From Streptomyces sp. NBC_00525 (GTDB lineage: Bacteria > Actinomycetota > Actinomycetes > Streptomycetales > Streptomycetaceae): a DNA stretch of 64,000 nucleotides. Made by a program: the position numbers and the translations under genes. This document shows positions 1 to 8,582 of the stretch, piece by piece (position 1 is the first letter of the stretch; each line of letters opens with the position of its first letter). The notes under the pieces were generated by a model. The model ran no database searches. It was not told where the DNA came from and worked only from the letters and a program-made list of their open reading frames with translations. The stretch spans positions 6,014,001 through 6,078,000 of the forward strand of contig NZ_CP107834.1 in assembly GCF_036346595.1 (NCBI RefSeq). The letters run 5' to 3'.

Positions 1-3000
1 CCCTGGGCACCGGCTTCCTGCGCCACCCCGCCAACACCGCACTGCGCGAGAACGTCGACGCCGAGGCCCTGCACAACGCCCTGCTGCGCCTGGTCTACCG
101 CCTCCTCTTCGTCTTCGTGGCCGAGGACCGGGACGCGCTGCTGCGGCCGGACGCCGGCGAGTGGGAGCGGTCCCGCTACGCCGCGTACTTCTCCTCCGCC
201 CGGCTGCGCGGCCACGCCCGCAGGCGCCGGGGCACCGCCCACGGCGACCTGTACGAGGCGCTGTGCATCGTGCTGCGCGCCCTCGGCGATGTGGACGGCC
301 GCCCGGAGCTGGGGCTCCCCGGGCTCGGCGGGATCTTCGACGACACGGAGGCCGACGCCCCGCTGCACGGCCTGTCCCTGTCCAACGAGTACCTGCTCAC
401 CGCCGTACGGCACCTCTCGCAGGTCCGGGACGCGGGCGCGCGGCGCCGGCGCACGGTGGACTACCGGCACCTGGACGCCGAGGAACTGGGCTCCATCTAC
501 GAGTCCCTGCTCGAACTGGTCCCCCGGCACAGCGCCGTGGACCGCACCTTCGCCCTGGTCGAGCTGGCCGGCAACACCCGCAAGACCACCGGCTCGTACT
601 ACACCCCGTCCTCGCTCATCGAGTGCCTGCTCGACACCGGTCTCGACCCGGTCCTCGACGACGCGGTCGCGCGCGGCGAACGGGCCGCCGCCGAGGCCGG
701 CGAACCCGACCCCGCCGACGCGATCGTGCGCGAACTGCTGTCCCTGACCGTGTGCGACCCGGCGTGCGGCTCCGGCCACTTCCTCGTCGCGGCGGCGCGC
801 CGCATCGCCAAGCGGGTCGCCGCCGTACGGGAACGGAACCCGGAGCCGACGCTCGGAGCCGTCCGGCACGCGCTGCACGAGGTCGTCGCCCGCTGCGTCT
901 ACGGCGTGGACCTCAACCCGATGGCGGTGGAGCTGGCCAAGGTGTCGCTCTGGCTGGAGGCCCTGGAGCCGGGCAAGCCGCTGGGCTTCCTGGACGCGCA
1001 CGTGAAGCACGGCAACGCGCTGATCGGCGCCACCCCGTCGCTGCTGCGCGGCGGGATTCCCGACGAGGCGTTCAAACCGATCGAGGGCGACGACAAGAAG
1101 TACGCCAAGGCGCTCGAAAAGCAGAACCGGGCCGAACGCGGCGGCCAGCGCGGCCTGTTCGACCTGATGGACGGGGGCGACGACACCAACGAGGCATTCG
1201 CCCTGGGACTGCGCCGCATCACCGACACCACCCCCGGCACCCTCGCCGATGTGCACGGGCAGGAGGCCGCCTACCGGGACTTCGCGGCCTCCGCCGCGTA
1301 CGTACGCGCCCTGCGCGTGGCCGACGCCTGGTGCGCCGCGTTCATGTGGCGCAAGGCGGCGGACGCCCCGCCGCCGGTCACCGAGGAGGTCTTCCGCCTC
1401 CTCCAGGACCCGGCGTCGGACACCGTGCCCCGGACCACGCACGCGGAGATCGCCCGGCTGCGGCACCGCTACCGGTTCTTCCACTGGCACCTGGAGTTCC
1501 CCGAGGTCTTCACCGTCCGAGACACCGGCGGCGGCGACGACGCGGCCACGGGATGGGCCGGTGGCTTCGACTGCGTCCTGGGCAACCCGCCGTGGGAACG
1601 GATCAAGCTCCAGGAGCAGGAGTTCTTCGCCCAGCGCGACATGGAGATCGCCGCGGCCAAGACCGCCGCCGCCCGCAAGCGCCTGATCGCCGCGCTGAAG
1701 CAGGACCCGGACGGCGCCGGACTCCACGCCGAGTTCGAGGTCGCCAAGCGCAAGGCGGAGGGCGACAGCCACTTCCTGCGCGACGCCGGCCGCTACCCGC
1801 TGACCGGCCGGGGCGACATCAACACGTACGCCGTCTTCGCCGAGACCGGCCGGATGCTCACCGGACCGCGCGGCCGCATGGGCATGATCGTGCCCACCGG
1901 CATCGCCACCGACGCCACCACCCAGTTCTTCTTCCGCGACCTGGTCGTCACGGGCTCGCTGGCCGCCCTCTACGACTTCGAGAACGCGGCACCGGTCTTC
2001 CCCGACGTGCACCGCTCGTTCAAGTTCAGCCTGCTGTCGCTCACCGGCCGGGGGCTGAGCGAACGCGCCGCCCGGTTCGCCTTCTTCCTCCGCGACCCGG
2101 CCGCACTCGCCGACGACGGCAAGGTGTTCGCCCTGACACCGGAGGAGATCACGCTCCTCAACCCCAACACCGGCACCTGCCCCGTCTTCCGCTCCCGCCG
2201 GGACGCCGAGATCACCCTCGGCATCTACGAACGGGTCCCCGTCCTCATCGACGAGGGCAACCCGGACGGCAACCCGTGGGGCGTCACCTTCGGAACGATG
2301 TTCCACATGTCCAACGACTCGCATCTGTTCCGGACCCGCGAGGAGTTGACGGCCGAGGGCTTCCAGCCCGCGGGCAACGCCTTCGTCGGCGCGGGCCGGC
2401 TCATGCTGCCGCTGTACGAGGCCAAGATGGTCGACGCCTACAACCACCGCGCGGCGGACGTGGTCAAGAGCGCGACCGCCGTGAAGCGCCAGAACCAGCC
2501 CGCCTACCTCAGCGACGAGGACCGGGCCTCCGCCTCCCGGCTCGCCGTGCCGGGGAGCTGGGTGGACCGGGCCGAGACCCCGTCCGACGCCCCGCCCGGC
2601 CGGCTCGCCTTCCTCCGTATCAGCAGCCCCACCAACCAGCGCACCATGATCTCCGCGATCCTGCCGCCCGCCGCCATCGGCGACTCCGTCTTCCTGCTGC
2701 GCACCGGATCGTCACAGGACAGCGCCGTCCTGGCCGCCCACTTCAACTCCTTCGTCTACGACTACGTCACCCGCCAGAAGGTCGCCGGGCTCAACCTCAA
2801 CTTCTTCTACATCCGCCAGCTCCCCGTGCTGCCCCCCGCGACGGCGCGCCGCCACACCGACTTCCTGATCCCGCGCGTCCTGGAACTCACCTACACCGCC
2901 CACGACATGAGCCCCTTCGCCCACGACCTGGGCGACACCGGCGCCCCCTTCCGCTGGGACCAGGACCGCCGCCGGCAGATCCGCGCCGAACTCGACGCGT

Positions 3001-3224
3001 TCTTCTTCCACCTCTACGGCATCGGCCGCGACGACCTCGCCTACATCATGGACACCTTCCCCATCGTCCGGCGCAAGGACGAGGCCCGGTACGGCGACTA
3101 CCGCACCAGAGACCTGATCCTCACCGCCTACGACGCCATGACCCCCCTCACCCCAGCCACCCCCTACACCTCCCCCCTCACCCCACCCCCCGGCCACGGC
3201 CCCCGCCATCCAACCCTCGGCTAG
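1..3224 (+). CDS. Eco57I/PglX-type DNA adenine methyltransferase, 5' end missing
   Basis: The frame is open from the window edge, so the start codon and N terminus lie upstream; about 1,073 residues are visible. It should methylate adenine N6 in DNA using S-adenosylmethionine. Seen: a KTTGSYYTP entry motif, the SAM-binding motif DPACGSGHFL near 756-785, and the catalytic motif NPPWE near 1585-1599. A long C-terminal part, ending in a conserved FPIVRRKDEARYG-type stretch, is probably target recognition. This architecture is shared by type IIG restriction-modification enzymes, PglX of BREX and the adenine methylase of class 1 DISARM. The fragment alone cannot decide between them, and I saw no nuclease motif in it. 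Its stop codon shares the palindrome CTAG (3221-3224) with the convergent gene. The last 20-odd residues are rich in Pro and Thr. Confidence 0.88.
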   Translation, partial: LGTGFLRHPANTALRENVDAEALHNALLRLVYRLLFVFVAEDRDALLRPDAGEWERSRYAAYFSSARLRGHARRRRGTAHGDLYEALCIVLRALGDVDGRPELGLPGLGGIFDDTEADAPLHGLSLSNEYLLTAVRHLSQVRDAGARRRRTVDYRHLDAEELGSIYESLLELVPRHSAVDRTFALVELAGNTRKTTGSYYTPSSLIECLLDTGLDPVLDDAVARGERAAAEAGEPDPADAIVRELLSLTVCDPACGSGHFLVAAARRIAKRVAAVRERNPEPTLGAVRHALHEVVARCVYGVDLNPMAVELAKVSLWLEALEPGKPLGFLDAHVKHGNALIGATPSLLRGGIPDEAFKPIEGDDKKYAKALEKQNRAERGGQRGLFDLMDGGDDTNEAFALGLRRITDTTPGTLADVHGQEAAYRDFAASAAYVRALRVADAWCAAFMWRKAADAPPPVTEEVFRLLQDPASDTVPRTTHAEIARLRHRYRFFHWHLEFPEVFTVRDTGGGDDAATGWAGGFDCVLGNPPWERIKLQEQEFFAQRDMEIAAAKTAAARKRLIAALKQDPDGAGLHAEFEVAKRKAEGDSHFLRDAGRYPLTGRGDINTYAVFAETGRMLTGPRGRMGMIVPTGIATDATTQFFFRDLVVTGSLAALYDFENAAPVFPDVHRSFKFSLLSLTGRGLSERAARFAFFLRDPAALADDGKVFALTPEEITLLNPNTGTCPVFRSRRDAEITLGIYERVPVLIDEGNPDGNPWGVTFGTMFHMSNDSHLFRTREELTAEGFQPAGNAFVGAGRLMLPLYEAKMVDAYNHRAADVVKSATAVKRQNQPAYLSDEDRASASRLAVPGSWVDRAETPSDAPPGRLAFLRISSPTNQRTMISAILPPAAIGDSVFLLRTGSSQDSAVLAAHFNSFVYDYVTRQKVAGLNLNFFYIRQLPVLPPATARRHTDFLIPRVLELTYTAHDMSPFAHDLGDTGAPFRWDQDRRRQIRAELDAFFFHLYGIGRDDLAYIMDTFPIVRRKDEARYGDYRTRDLILTAYDAMTPLTPATPYTSPLTPPPGHGPRHPTLG

Positions 3225-4873
3225 GGCGCCGGGGGGCGGAGGGTGCCGGTGGTGAGGCCGGTGCGGGCCAGGGTGGTGGTGCGTTCGCTGAGGCGGGCGA
3301 GCTGGGCCACGGCCTGTTCGAACTCGGTCAGGGCGCGGAACGCGGAGCCGTAGCGGCGCTGTTCCTCGACCGCCATCTGCGGAATGCGGGCACCGCGCGT
3401 GTCCAGGCGGAACGTGCCGCTCGCGCTGGTGGAGCGGCGGTTGTTCGCGGCGCCGTGCAGGAAGCCGTTGATGTAGTCGGTGTCCAGCTGGTCGCTGGTG
3501 GACACCGTCGCGCCCTCCGTCGTCTCGACCAGCCCGGCGCGCGCCAGCTCCGCGAGGCCGACCGTCGCCCGCTCCTGGAAGGACTCCGCGGTGCCTTCGA
3601 GGAGCGGCGGCAGCAGGGTGTCCAGGAGCCGTTCCAGCCGTTCCTTGATCTCGGCGCGGGTGGCGGCGTACTGGGCGGTGAAGTCCGTGTGCCGGGCGGA
3701 GATGTACGCGGCCGGGCTGAGGTCCACGGTGTCGTCGAGCAGGTCGATCCGGGCGACCGGCACCGTCTGGTCGTCCGCCGCCTCGAAGGGGCCGTCCGGC
3801 GCGTTCGCGCTCAGGTCGGTCATCCGTACGTGGTCCGCGGTGTCCTCCGGTCCTGTGGGGCGCCGCAGGAGCCAGAGGTGCACGGACAGGGCGTGGGTCG
3901 CGGCCATGCCGGGCGGCAGCGCGACGACCTCCGTGAGCAGGCCCCGGCGCACGATCTCGGCCCGGATGCGGCGCCCGGCCTTGCGGTAGGCCACCGACGC
4001 GGGCATGACGACGACCACCCGGCCGCCCGGCGCGGTGTGGCGGTAGCAGTGCTGGAGCCAGGCCAGCTCGCTCTCCGCCCGCGACGGCACCCCGAACTCC
4101 CAGCGCGGGTCCAGCAGCAGCTCCTCCCGGCCCCAGTCGGCCGCGCCGGCCGGCGGCTCGCACACCACCAGGTCCGCCCGCAGCTCCGGCAGCCCGTCGG
4201 CGCGGAGCGAGTCCCCGGCCCGCACGGTGACCCCGGCCGGACCCGTCACCTCGGCGCGCAGCTCCGCGTAGCGGGCGCGCGCCGGATCGAGCTCCTGGCC
4301 GGCGAGGGCCCGCGCGCCGGGGCGGAAGGCGAACAGCAGCGAGCCGATCCCGCACGCCGGGTCGTACACCGTGCGTCCGGGGACGTCCGGCCCGGCGAAG
4401 TGCCGCACGGCCCGGACCAGGTGCGGGGATGTGATGCCGTCGGAGCCGGCCCGCCCCGACGACTCGGCGAAGCGCGCCGTGAGACCGGCCAGGAGCTCGG
4501 CGGGCGAGCGGTCCGCCGCCAGCTCATCGACCAGCGGGCGCAGCGCCGCGTCCCCGATCTCCTCCCGGCGCGCGAGGAGGCGCGCCACTGCGGTGAGTCC
4601 GCCGATCATGTCGTCGCCGTGGTCGGTGCGCAGCTGCTGCCACAGGCGCACCTCGGGGGACATCTCCTGCCCCTTGCGCTGGGCGTCCAGCCAGGCGCGT
4701 ACCTCCGCGAGGTCGAACAGGGGGCTGCTGGTGCTGTCGGTGGCCGGGGCGGGGAAGTCGGCGTAGCGGCGGCGCCAGTTGGACACGGCGGCGCGGGTGA
4801 CGCCTGCCAGGCGGGCGATCTCGGCGGCGGTGACGAGGGGATCGGCGTGGGGGCGTCCGGCGTCGGCCTTCAT
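3221..4873 (-). CDS. HsdM-like N-6 DNA methylase family protein with degenerate catalytic motif
   Basis: About 550 aa. Residues 13-40 form a MerR/XRE-like helix-turn-helix (AEIARLAGVTRAAVSNWRRR), followed by a type I HsdM-like methylase domain. SAM motif I, DPACGIGSLL, is intact at 171-180. Motif IV, normally (N/D/S)PP(Y/F/W), reads EPPA at 239-242, so the Asn and the aromatic residue that hold the flipped adenine are both gone. N6-adenine methylation is therefore doubtful, and a DNA-binding or regulatory role is possible. No specificity subunit (HsdS) or HsdR lies downstream. An in-frame GTG at 4888 is an alternative start. ATG 4873 lacks a good ribosome-binding site but sits 6 nt after TACGGT, so the mRNA may be leaderless. 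Its 3' end overlaps the upstream methylase by 4 bp, tail to tail. Confidence 0.85.
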   Translation of the reverse strand: MKADAGRPHADPLVTAAEIARLAGVTRAAVSNWRRRYADFPAPATDSTSSPLFDLAEVRAWLDAQRKGQEMSPEVRLWQQLRTDHGDDMIGGLTAVARLLARREEIGDAALRPLVDELAADRSPAELLAGLTARFAESSGRAGSDGITSPHLVRAVRHFAGPDVPGRTVYDPACGIGSLLFAFRPGARALAGQELDPARARYAELRAEVTGPAGVTVRAGDSLRADGLPELRADLVVCEPPAGAADWGREELLLDPRWEFGVPSRAESELAWLQHCYRHTAPGGRVVVVMPASVAYRKAGRRIRAEIVRRGLLTEVVALPPGMAATHALSVHLWLLRRPTGPEDTADHVRMTDLSANAPDGPFEAADDQTVPVARIDLLDDTVDLSPAAYISARHTDFTAQYAATRAEIKERLERLLDTLLPPLLEGTAESFQERATVGLAELARAGLVETTEGATVSTSDQLDTDYINGFLHGAANNRRSTSASGTFRLDTRGARIPQMAVEEQRRYGSAFRALTEFEQAVAQLARLSERTTTLARTGLTTGTLRPPAP

Positions 4874-4965
4874 ACCGTCACCGTACACGGGCGGTTTTCC
4901 GACGCATGTGGATGTCGCGTTGGCGATGTAAACGAACTGTGTGCTGCGGACGGGCGCGGGGCGCG

Positions 4966-5004
4966 CGCGGGGGTGCGCACGAACGGTTCGTGCGCACCCC
5001 CGCG
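4966..5004 (-). terminator. Perfect 18-bp hairpin terminator
   Basis: Arms 4966-4983 and 4987-5004 are fully complementary around a 3-nt loop. The hairpin begins 6 nt beyond the stop codon of the hydrolase gene on the minus strand. There is no U-tract, as is common for terminators in high-GC actinobacteria. It also sits upstream of the start of the methylase gene, which it may shield from readthrough. Confidence 0.75.
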
Positions 5005-5009
5005 AGGGG

Positions 5010-6590
5010 TCAGCCGTGGAAGCCCAGCAGGCCGTGCAGCGTGCTGCCGCGGTCCGGGCGGGCGGCCGGGCGGGCCGCCTTGTCGGCCTCCGGCTCCGGG
5101 TCGGGAAGCTTCGGGCAGACCGCGTCCGCGTCGCCCCGCCCGTCGCGCGGCAGGGTGCCGTCGGCGAGGTAGTCCACCAGGTAGCGGTCCAGGCAGTCGT
5201 TGCCGCTCAGGGTGATCCCGTGGTTGCCGCCGCCCTGCTCGACGACCAGGCGGGAGCCGCGCAGCTTGCGATGCAGGGTGACGCCGCCCTCGTACGGGGT
5301 GGCCGCGTCGTCGGTGGCCTGGAACAGCAGGGCCGGGGGCAGCTCGTGGTTGGAGACGCGCACCGGGTTCAGCGGCGCCACCGGCCAGTCGGCGCACGGC
5401 GCATTGTACCAGGTGTTGCCCCACGCCATGAACGGCGCCTTCGCGTGCACCCGCCAGGTGTCGCTGCGCCAGATGTTCCAGATGCGCGGCCAGGAGGCGT
5501 CCCGGCACTGCACGGCCGAGTAGACCGAGTACCCGTTGTCGCCGTCCGCGTCCACCGCCGCGAACCGTTCGAACGCGGCGACGAGCGGCTTCTCGTCCGC
5601 GTCGTTGACATAGGCGGCGAACGCCTCCGCCAGCGCCGGCCAGTAGCCGTTGTAGTAGCCGCCGGGCAGGAACGTGTCGTCCAGCTCGCCCGCGCCGACC
5701 CGGTCGCCCGCGGGGTGCTTCTCCACCGCGTCCCGCATCCGGTACCAGGCGGCCTCGACCGCGGCCGGGTCGGTGCCCAGGTGGTAGGTGGCGTCGTACT
5801 TCGCGACCCAGGCGGCGAACGCCTTGTGCCGGGTGTCGAACGCGTAGTCCTGGGCGAGGTTGTCGTCGTACCAGACGCCGTCCGGGTCCACGTTGGAGTC
5901 GAGGACCAGCCGCCGCACCCGCTCCGGGAAGAGCTTGGCGTACACCGCGCCGAGGTAGGTGCCGTAGGAGTACCCGAAGTAGTTCAGCTGCCGGGCGCCG
6001 GTCGCGCGCCGGATCACGTCCAGGTCCTTGGCCGCGCTCACCGTGTCCATGTACGGGAGCAGGTCCGGGTACTTCTCGCCGCAGGCGGCCGCGAAGTCAC
6101 GGGCCCGGTTGCGGTTGATCCGCTCGCCGCCGAGGGACTGCGGCACCGGGTCGGGCCGTACGGGGTCGAAGTACCCCGGCAGGCAGTCCAGGGCCGGCCG
6201 GCTCTTCCCGACGCCGCGCGGGTCGAAACCGATCACGTCGTACTGGGCGGCGACCTTCTCCGGCAGCGAGGCGGCGACGAAGGGGGCCATCGACAGGCCG
6301 CTGCCGCCGGGGCCGCCCGGATTCACCAGCAGCGGGCCCTGGAAGGTCTTGGCGGTGTGCGGCACCCGGGTCAGGGCGAGGGTGATGTGGCGGCCCGCCG
6401 GGTCGTCGTGGTCGAGCGGGGAGCTCACCGTGCCGCACTGGAGCGTCGGGGACGACGCCGTCCCGCAGTCCTTCCAGGTGATCGGCGCGGCGCGGGGTGT
6501 GGCGGTGGTGTCCGCGGCGGCCGGGGCGGCGGTCACCAGACCGGCGACCGTCGCCCCGACGGCGAGCAGCAGGATTGGACGGTTCGTCAT
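5010..6590 (-). CDS. Secreted tripeptidyl aminopeptidase-type alpha/beta hydrolase (S33)
   Basis: 526 aa, exported. Residues 1-26 are a signal peptide (hydrophobic core LLLAVGATVAGLV, then AAPAAA). The alpha/beta-hydrolase fold carries an oxyanion region NPGGPGGSG near 90-98, nucleophile Ser208 in GYSYG, and a C-terminal TAP-like domain with Asp in TDDAATPY and His in GGGNHGI. Relatives in Streptomyces (the Tap/SlpD/SlpE group) remove tripeptides from the N termini of secreted proteins. The precise substrate here is not visible. ATG 6590 is preceded by GGGAGG with suitable spacing, whereas longer in-frame starts would put residues in front of the signal peptide. The gene appears to be monocistronic, closed by the strong hairpin at 4966-5004. 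Confidence 0.9.
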   Translation of the reverse strand: MTNRPILLLAVGATVAGLVTAAPAAADTTATPRAAPITWKDCGTASSPTLQCGTVSSPLDHDDPAGRHITLALTRVPHTAKTFQGPLLVNPGGPGGSGLSMAPFVAASLPEKVAAQYDVIGFDPRGVGKSRPALDCLPGYFDPVRPDPVPQSLGGERINRNRARDFAAACGEKYPDLLPYMDTVSAAKDLDVIRRATGARQLNYFGYSYGTYLGAVYAKLFPERVRRLVLDSNVDPDGVWYDDNLAQDYAFDTRHKAFAAWVAKYDATYHLGTDPAAVEAAWYRMRDAVEKHPAGDRVGAGELDDTFLPGGYYNGYWPALAEAFAAYVNDADEKPLVAAFERFAAVDADGDNGYSVYSAVQCRDASWPRIWNIWRSDTWRVHAKAPFMAWGNTWYNAPCADWPVAPLNPVRVSNHELPPALLFQATDDAATPYEGGVTLHRKLRGSRLVVEQGGGNHGITLSGNDCLDRYLVDYLADGTLPRDGRGDADAVCPKLPDPEPEADKAARPAARPDRGSTLHGLLGFHG

Positions 6591-6722
6591 ATGGCCTCCC
6601 GATACGGGGGAACACGGCTGCGCGGGACGCAGCCCCCGCCGCATGTTCCCCGGATTCGGCGCCGGGAGGGCCCGTTGTGCGGAGAGATGACCCGTTTGCG
6701 CGCGGTGTGCGTGGGCGGGTGC

Positions 6723-7769
6723 TCACAGGAGGGTCAGCTGGGTGGGTTCGGAGTCGTCGAGCGGCGGACGCGGCTCGCGCCGGGGGAGCCTGCGGGGCGT
6801 GCCCCGGTGCGCGGGCCCGATGCCGTACTCGGCCGCCAGCTCGTGGACGTGCCGGGTGATGCGGCGCTGGTACCAGGTGGGCGCGTAGGCGCCGTCCGCG
6901 TACAGCCGCTCGTAGCGCCGTACGAGATGCGGATGGTGGTGACCCAGCCACTCCATGAACCACTCGCGCGCGCCGGGGCGCAGATGCAGGACGAGCGGGG
7001 TCACCGAGGTGGCGCCCGCGGCGGCGATCGCGCGGACCGTGGCCCGCAGCTGCTCGGGGCTGTCGCCCAGGTACGGGACGACCGGCGCCATCAGTACCCC
7101 GCAGCCGATACCGGCCTCGCTCAGCCTCCGTACGACGTCGAGCCGGCGCTCCGGCGAGGGCGTGCCGGGCTCCACGGTGCGCCACAGCCCGGCGTCGACG
7201 AAGCCCACCGAGACCGAGACGCCGACCTCGGTGACCTCGGCGGACTGCCGCAGCAGCTCCAGATCGCGCAGGATCAGCGTGCCCTTGGTCAGGATCGAGA
7301 ACGGGTTGGCGTGGTCGCGCAGGGCGCTCAGGATGCCGGGCATCAGCCGGTAGCGGCCCTCCGCCCGCTGGTAGCAGTCCACATTGGTGCCCATCGCGAT
7401 GTGCGCGCCGTGCCAGCGCGGCGAGGCGATCTCGCGGCGGACCAGTTCGGGGGCGTTGACCTTGACGACGATCTGCGAGTCGAAGCCGATCCCGGTGTCG
7501 AGGTCCAGATAGCTGTGGGTCTTGCGCGCGAAGCAGTAGACACAGGCGTGCGTGCAGCCCCGGTACGGGTTCACCGTCCACTCGAACGGCATCCGGGAGG
7601 CGCCGGGCACCCGGTTCACGATCGAACGGGCCCGGATCTCGTGGAAGGTGATGCCCCTGAATTCAGGGGTGTCGAAGGTCCGCGTCGTCACGGCGTCGGC
7701 GGCGAAGAGCGCACCCGTACCGCCCGCGGGGCGGTCGGCGCGGTCTTCGGCCAGATTGTCCCAGCGCAT
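6723..7769 (-). CDS. Rv2578c-type radical SAM protein (spore photoproduct lyase-like)
   Basis: 348 aa. A radical SAM iron-sulfur cluster site, Cys72-Cys76-Cys79 (CTHACVYC), follows NPYRG, the arrangement of the Rv2578c and spore-photoproduct-lyase-like family. The biochemical function of this family is not firmly known; kinship to photoproduct lyase suggests a nucleic-acid repair or modification reaction, which is inference. ATG 7769 has GAGGAGG about 6 nt upstream and is preferred over the in-frame ATG at 7808. The promoter region holds a LexA-like palindrome at 7803-7814 next to a minus-strand TATTCT (7802-7797) that could be the -10 box, so DNA-damage induction is plausible. The gene is divergent from the START-fold gene. 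Confidence 0.85.
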   Translation of the reverse strand: MRWDNLAEDRADRPAGGTGALFAADAVTTRTFDTPEFRGITFHEIRARSIVNRVPGASRMPFEWTVNPYRGCTHACVYCFARKTHSYLDLDTGIGFDSQIVVKVNAPELVRREIASPRWHGAHIAMGTNVDCYQRAEGRYRLMPGILSALRDHANPFSILTKGTLILRDLELLRQSAEVTEVGVSVSVGFVDAGLWRTVEPGTPSPERRLDVVRRLSEAGIGCGVLMAPVVPYLGDSPEQLRATVRAIAAAGATSVTPLVLHLRPGAREWFMEWLGHHHPHLVRRYERLYADGAYAPTWYQRRITRHVHELAAEYGIGPAHRGTPRRLPRREPRPPLDDSEPTQLTLL

Positions 7770-7802
7770 GGATGCCTCCTCGGTAGTTCCGGACCGAGAA
7801 TA

Positions 7803-7814
7803 GAACACTTGTTC
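7803..7814 (-). promoter_or_regulatory. LexA/SOS-box-like palindrome upstream of the radical SAM gene
   Basis: GAACACTTGTTC matches the core GAAC-N4-GTTC of the actinobacterial SOS box (consensus TCGAAC-N4-GTTCGA); the flanking TC/GA pairs are not conserved. It lies 34 bp upstream of the start codon, directly upstream of the candidate -10 box TATTCT, where a bound repressor would block RNA polymerase. Confidence 0.6.
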
Positions 7815-7930
7815 CCATGATCGTTTTTTCCCCTTCGTCCCGGACTCCGTCCAGAGCCGGATTTTGTGCCCGCCCCCCGAGGTGGTTGGCTCAGCACACC
7901 CCCGAACAACCGAGTGCTGGAGGAACAGCC

Positions 7931-8374
7931 ATGGCGCAGGTCGAGGCCACGACGGAGCGGATCATCGCGGCGGACGCGGAGGCGGTGTTCGACGCCCTGG
8001 CCGACTACAAGGACGTCCGCGGCACCGTGCTGCCAGCCCACTTCAGCGAGTACGAGGTGCGCGAGGGCGGCGACGGCGAGGGCACCCTCGTCCACTGGAA
8101 GCTCCAGGCCACCAGCAAGCGGGTCCGCGACTGCCTGCTCGACGTCACCGAGCCGACCGACGGGCAGCTCGTGGAGAAGGACCGCAACTCCTCGATGGTC
8201 ACCACCTGGGTCGTCACCCCAGCCGGCGAGGGCCGCTCCAAGGCCGTCGTCACGACCGTGTGGAACGGTGCCGGGGGCATCGGCGGCTTCTTCGAGCGGA
8301 CCTTCGCGCCCAAGGGCCTCGCCCGCATCTACGACGAACTGCTCCAGAACCTCGCCGCCAAGGTCGAGAACTGA
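7931..8374 (+). CDS. SRPBCC (START-like) family protein
   Basis: 147 aa, about the normal size of a single helix-grip polyketide-cyclase/START-like domain. The N terminus (VEATTERIIAADAEAVFDALADY) is the usual first beta strand and helices of this fold, which encloses a hydrophobic ligand cavity. No catalytic residues can be assigned and the ligand is unknown. Start ATG 7931 has GGAGGAA upstream. It stands alone, divergent from the radical SAM gene, and is followed by a hairpin terminator. Related proteins are often annotated as polyketide cyclase/dehydrase, but nothing here indicates polyketide synthesis. Confidence 0.8.
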   Translation: MAQVEATTERIIAADAEAVFDALADYKDVRGTVLPAHFSEYEVREGGDGEGTLVHWKLQATSKRVRDCLLDVTEPTDGQLVEKDRNSSMVTTWVVTPAGEGRSKAVVTTVWNGAGGIGGFFERTFAPKGLARIYDELLQNLAAKVEN

Positions 8375-8382
8375 CGCCGTGA

Positions 8383-8417
8383 CCGGGCGTGCGGGCCGGT
8401 CCCGCCCGCACGCCCGG
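8383..8417 (+). terminator. Hairpin terminator after the SRPBCC gene
   Basis: A 14-bp perfect stem (8383-8396 with 8404-8417) and a 7-nt loop begin 8 nt after the stop codon. There is no U-tract. Confidence 0.65.
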
Positions 8418-8582
8418 CCTCACCGGTTCGGGTGGTCTTTCGCGGCGTGGTGGTTGTGCGCCGTACTACCTCCGACCGGGGGATACGCCCCCTGAGTGCG
8501 CCGCCGGCGCCCCCCTTCGCGTTTGCCCTCACTTGTCGCACGATGCGAGAAATGTGCGGCAGCACGACGAGGGGAGCGGGAC

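Noticed and set aside
161..5215. A 5-kb plus-strand open frame running through both methylase genes
   Set aside because: It encodes low-complexity Arg/Pro/Ala/Gly sequence with no domain, a shadow of high-GC coding DNA in another frame.
4941..7820. A long plus-strand frame opposite the hydrolase and radical SAM genes
   Set aside because: Composition is repetitive Val/Gly/Arg/His without motifs; the minus strand carries clear families with signal peptide and catalytic residues.
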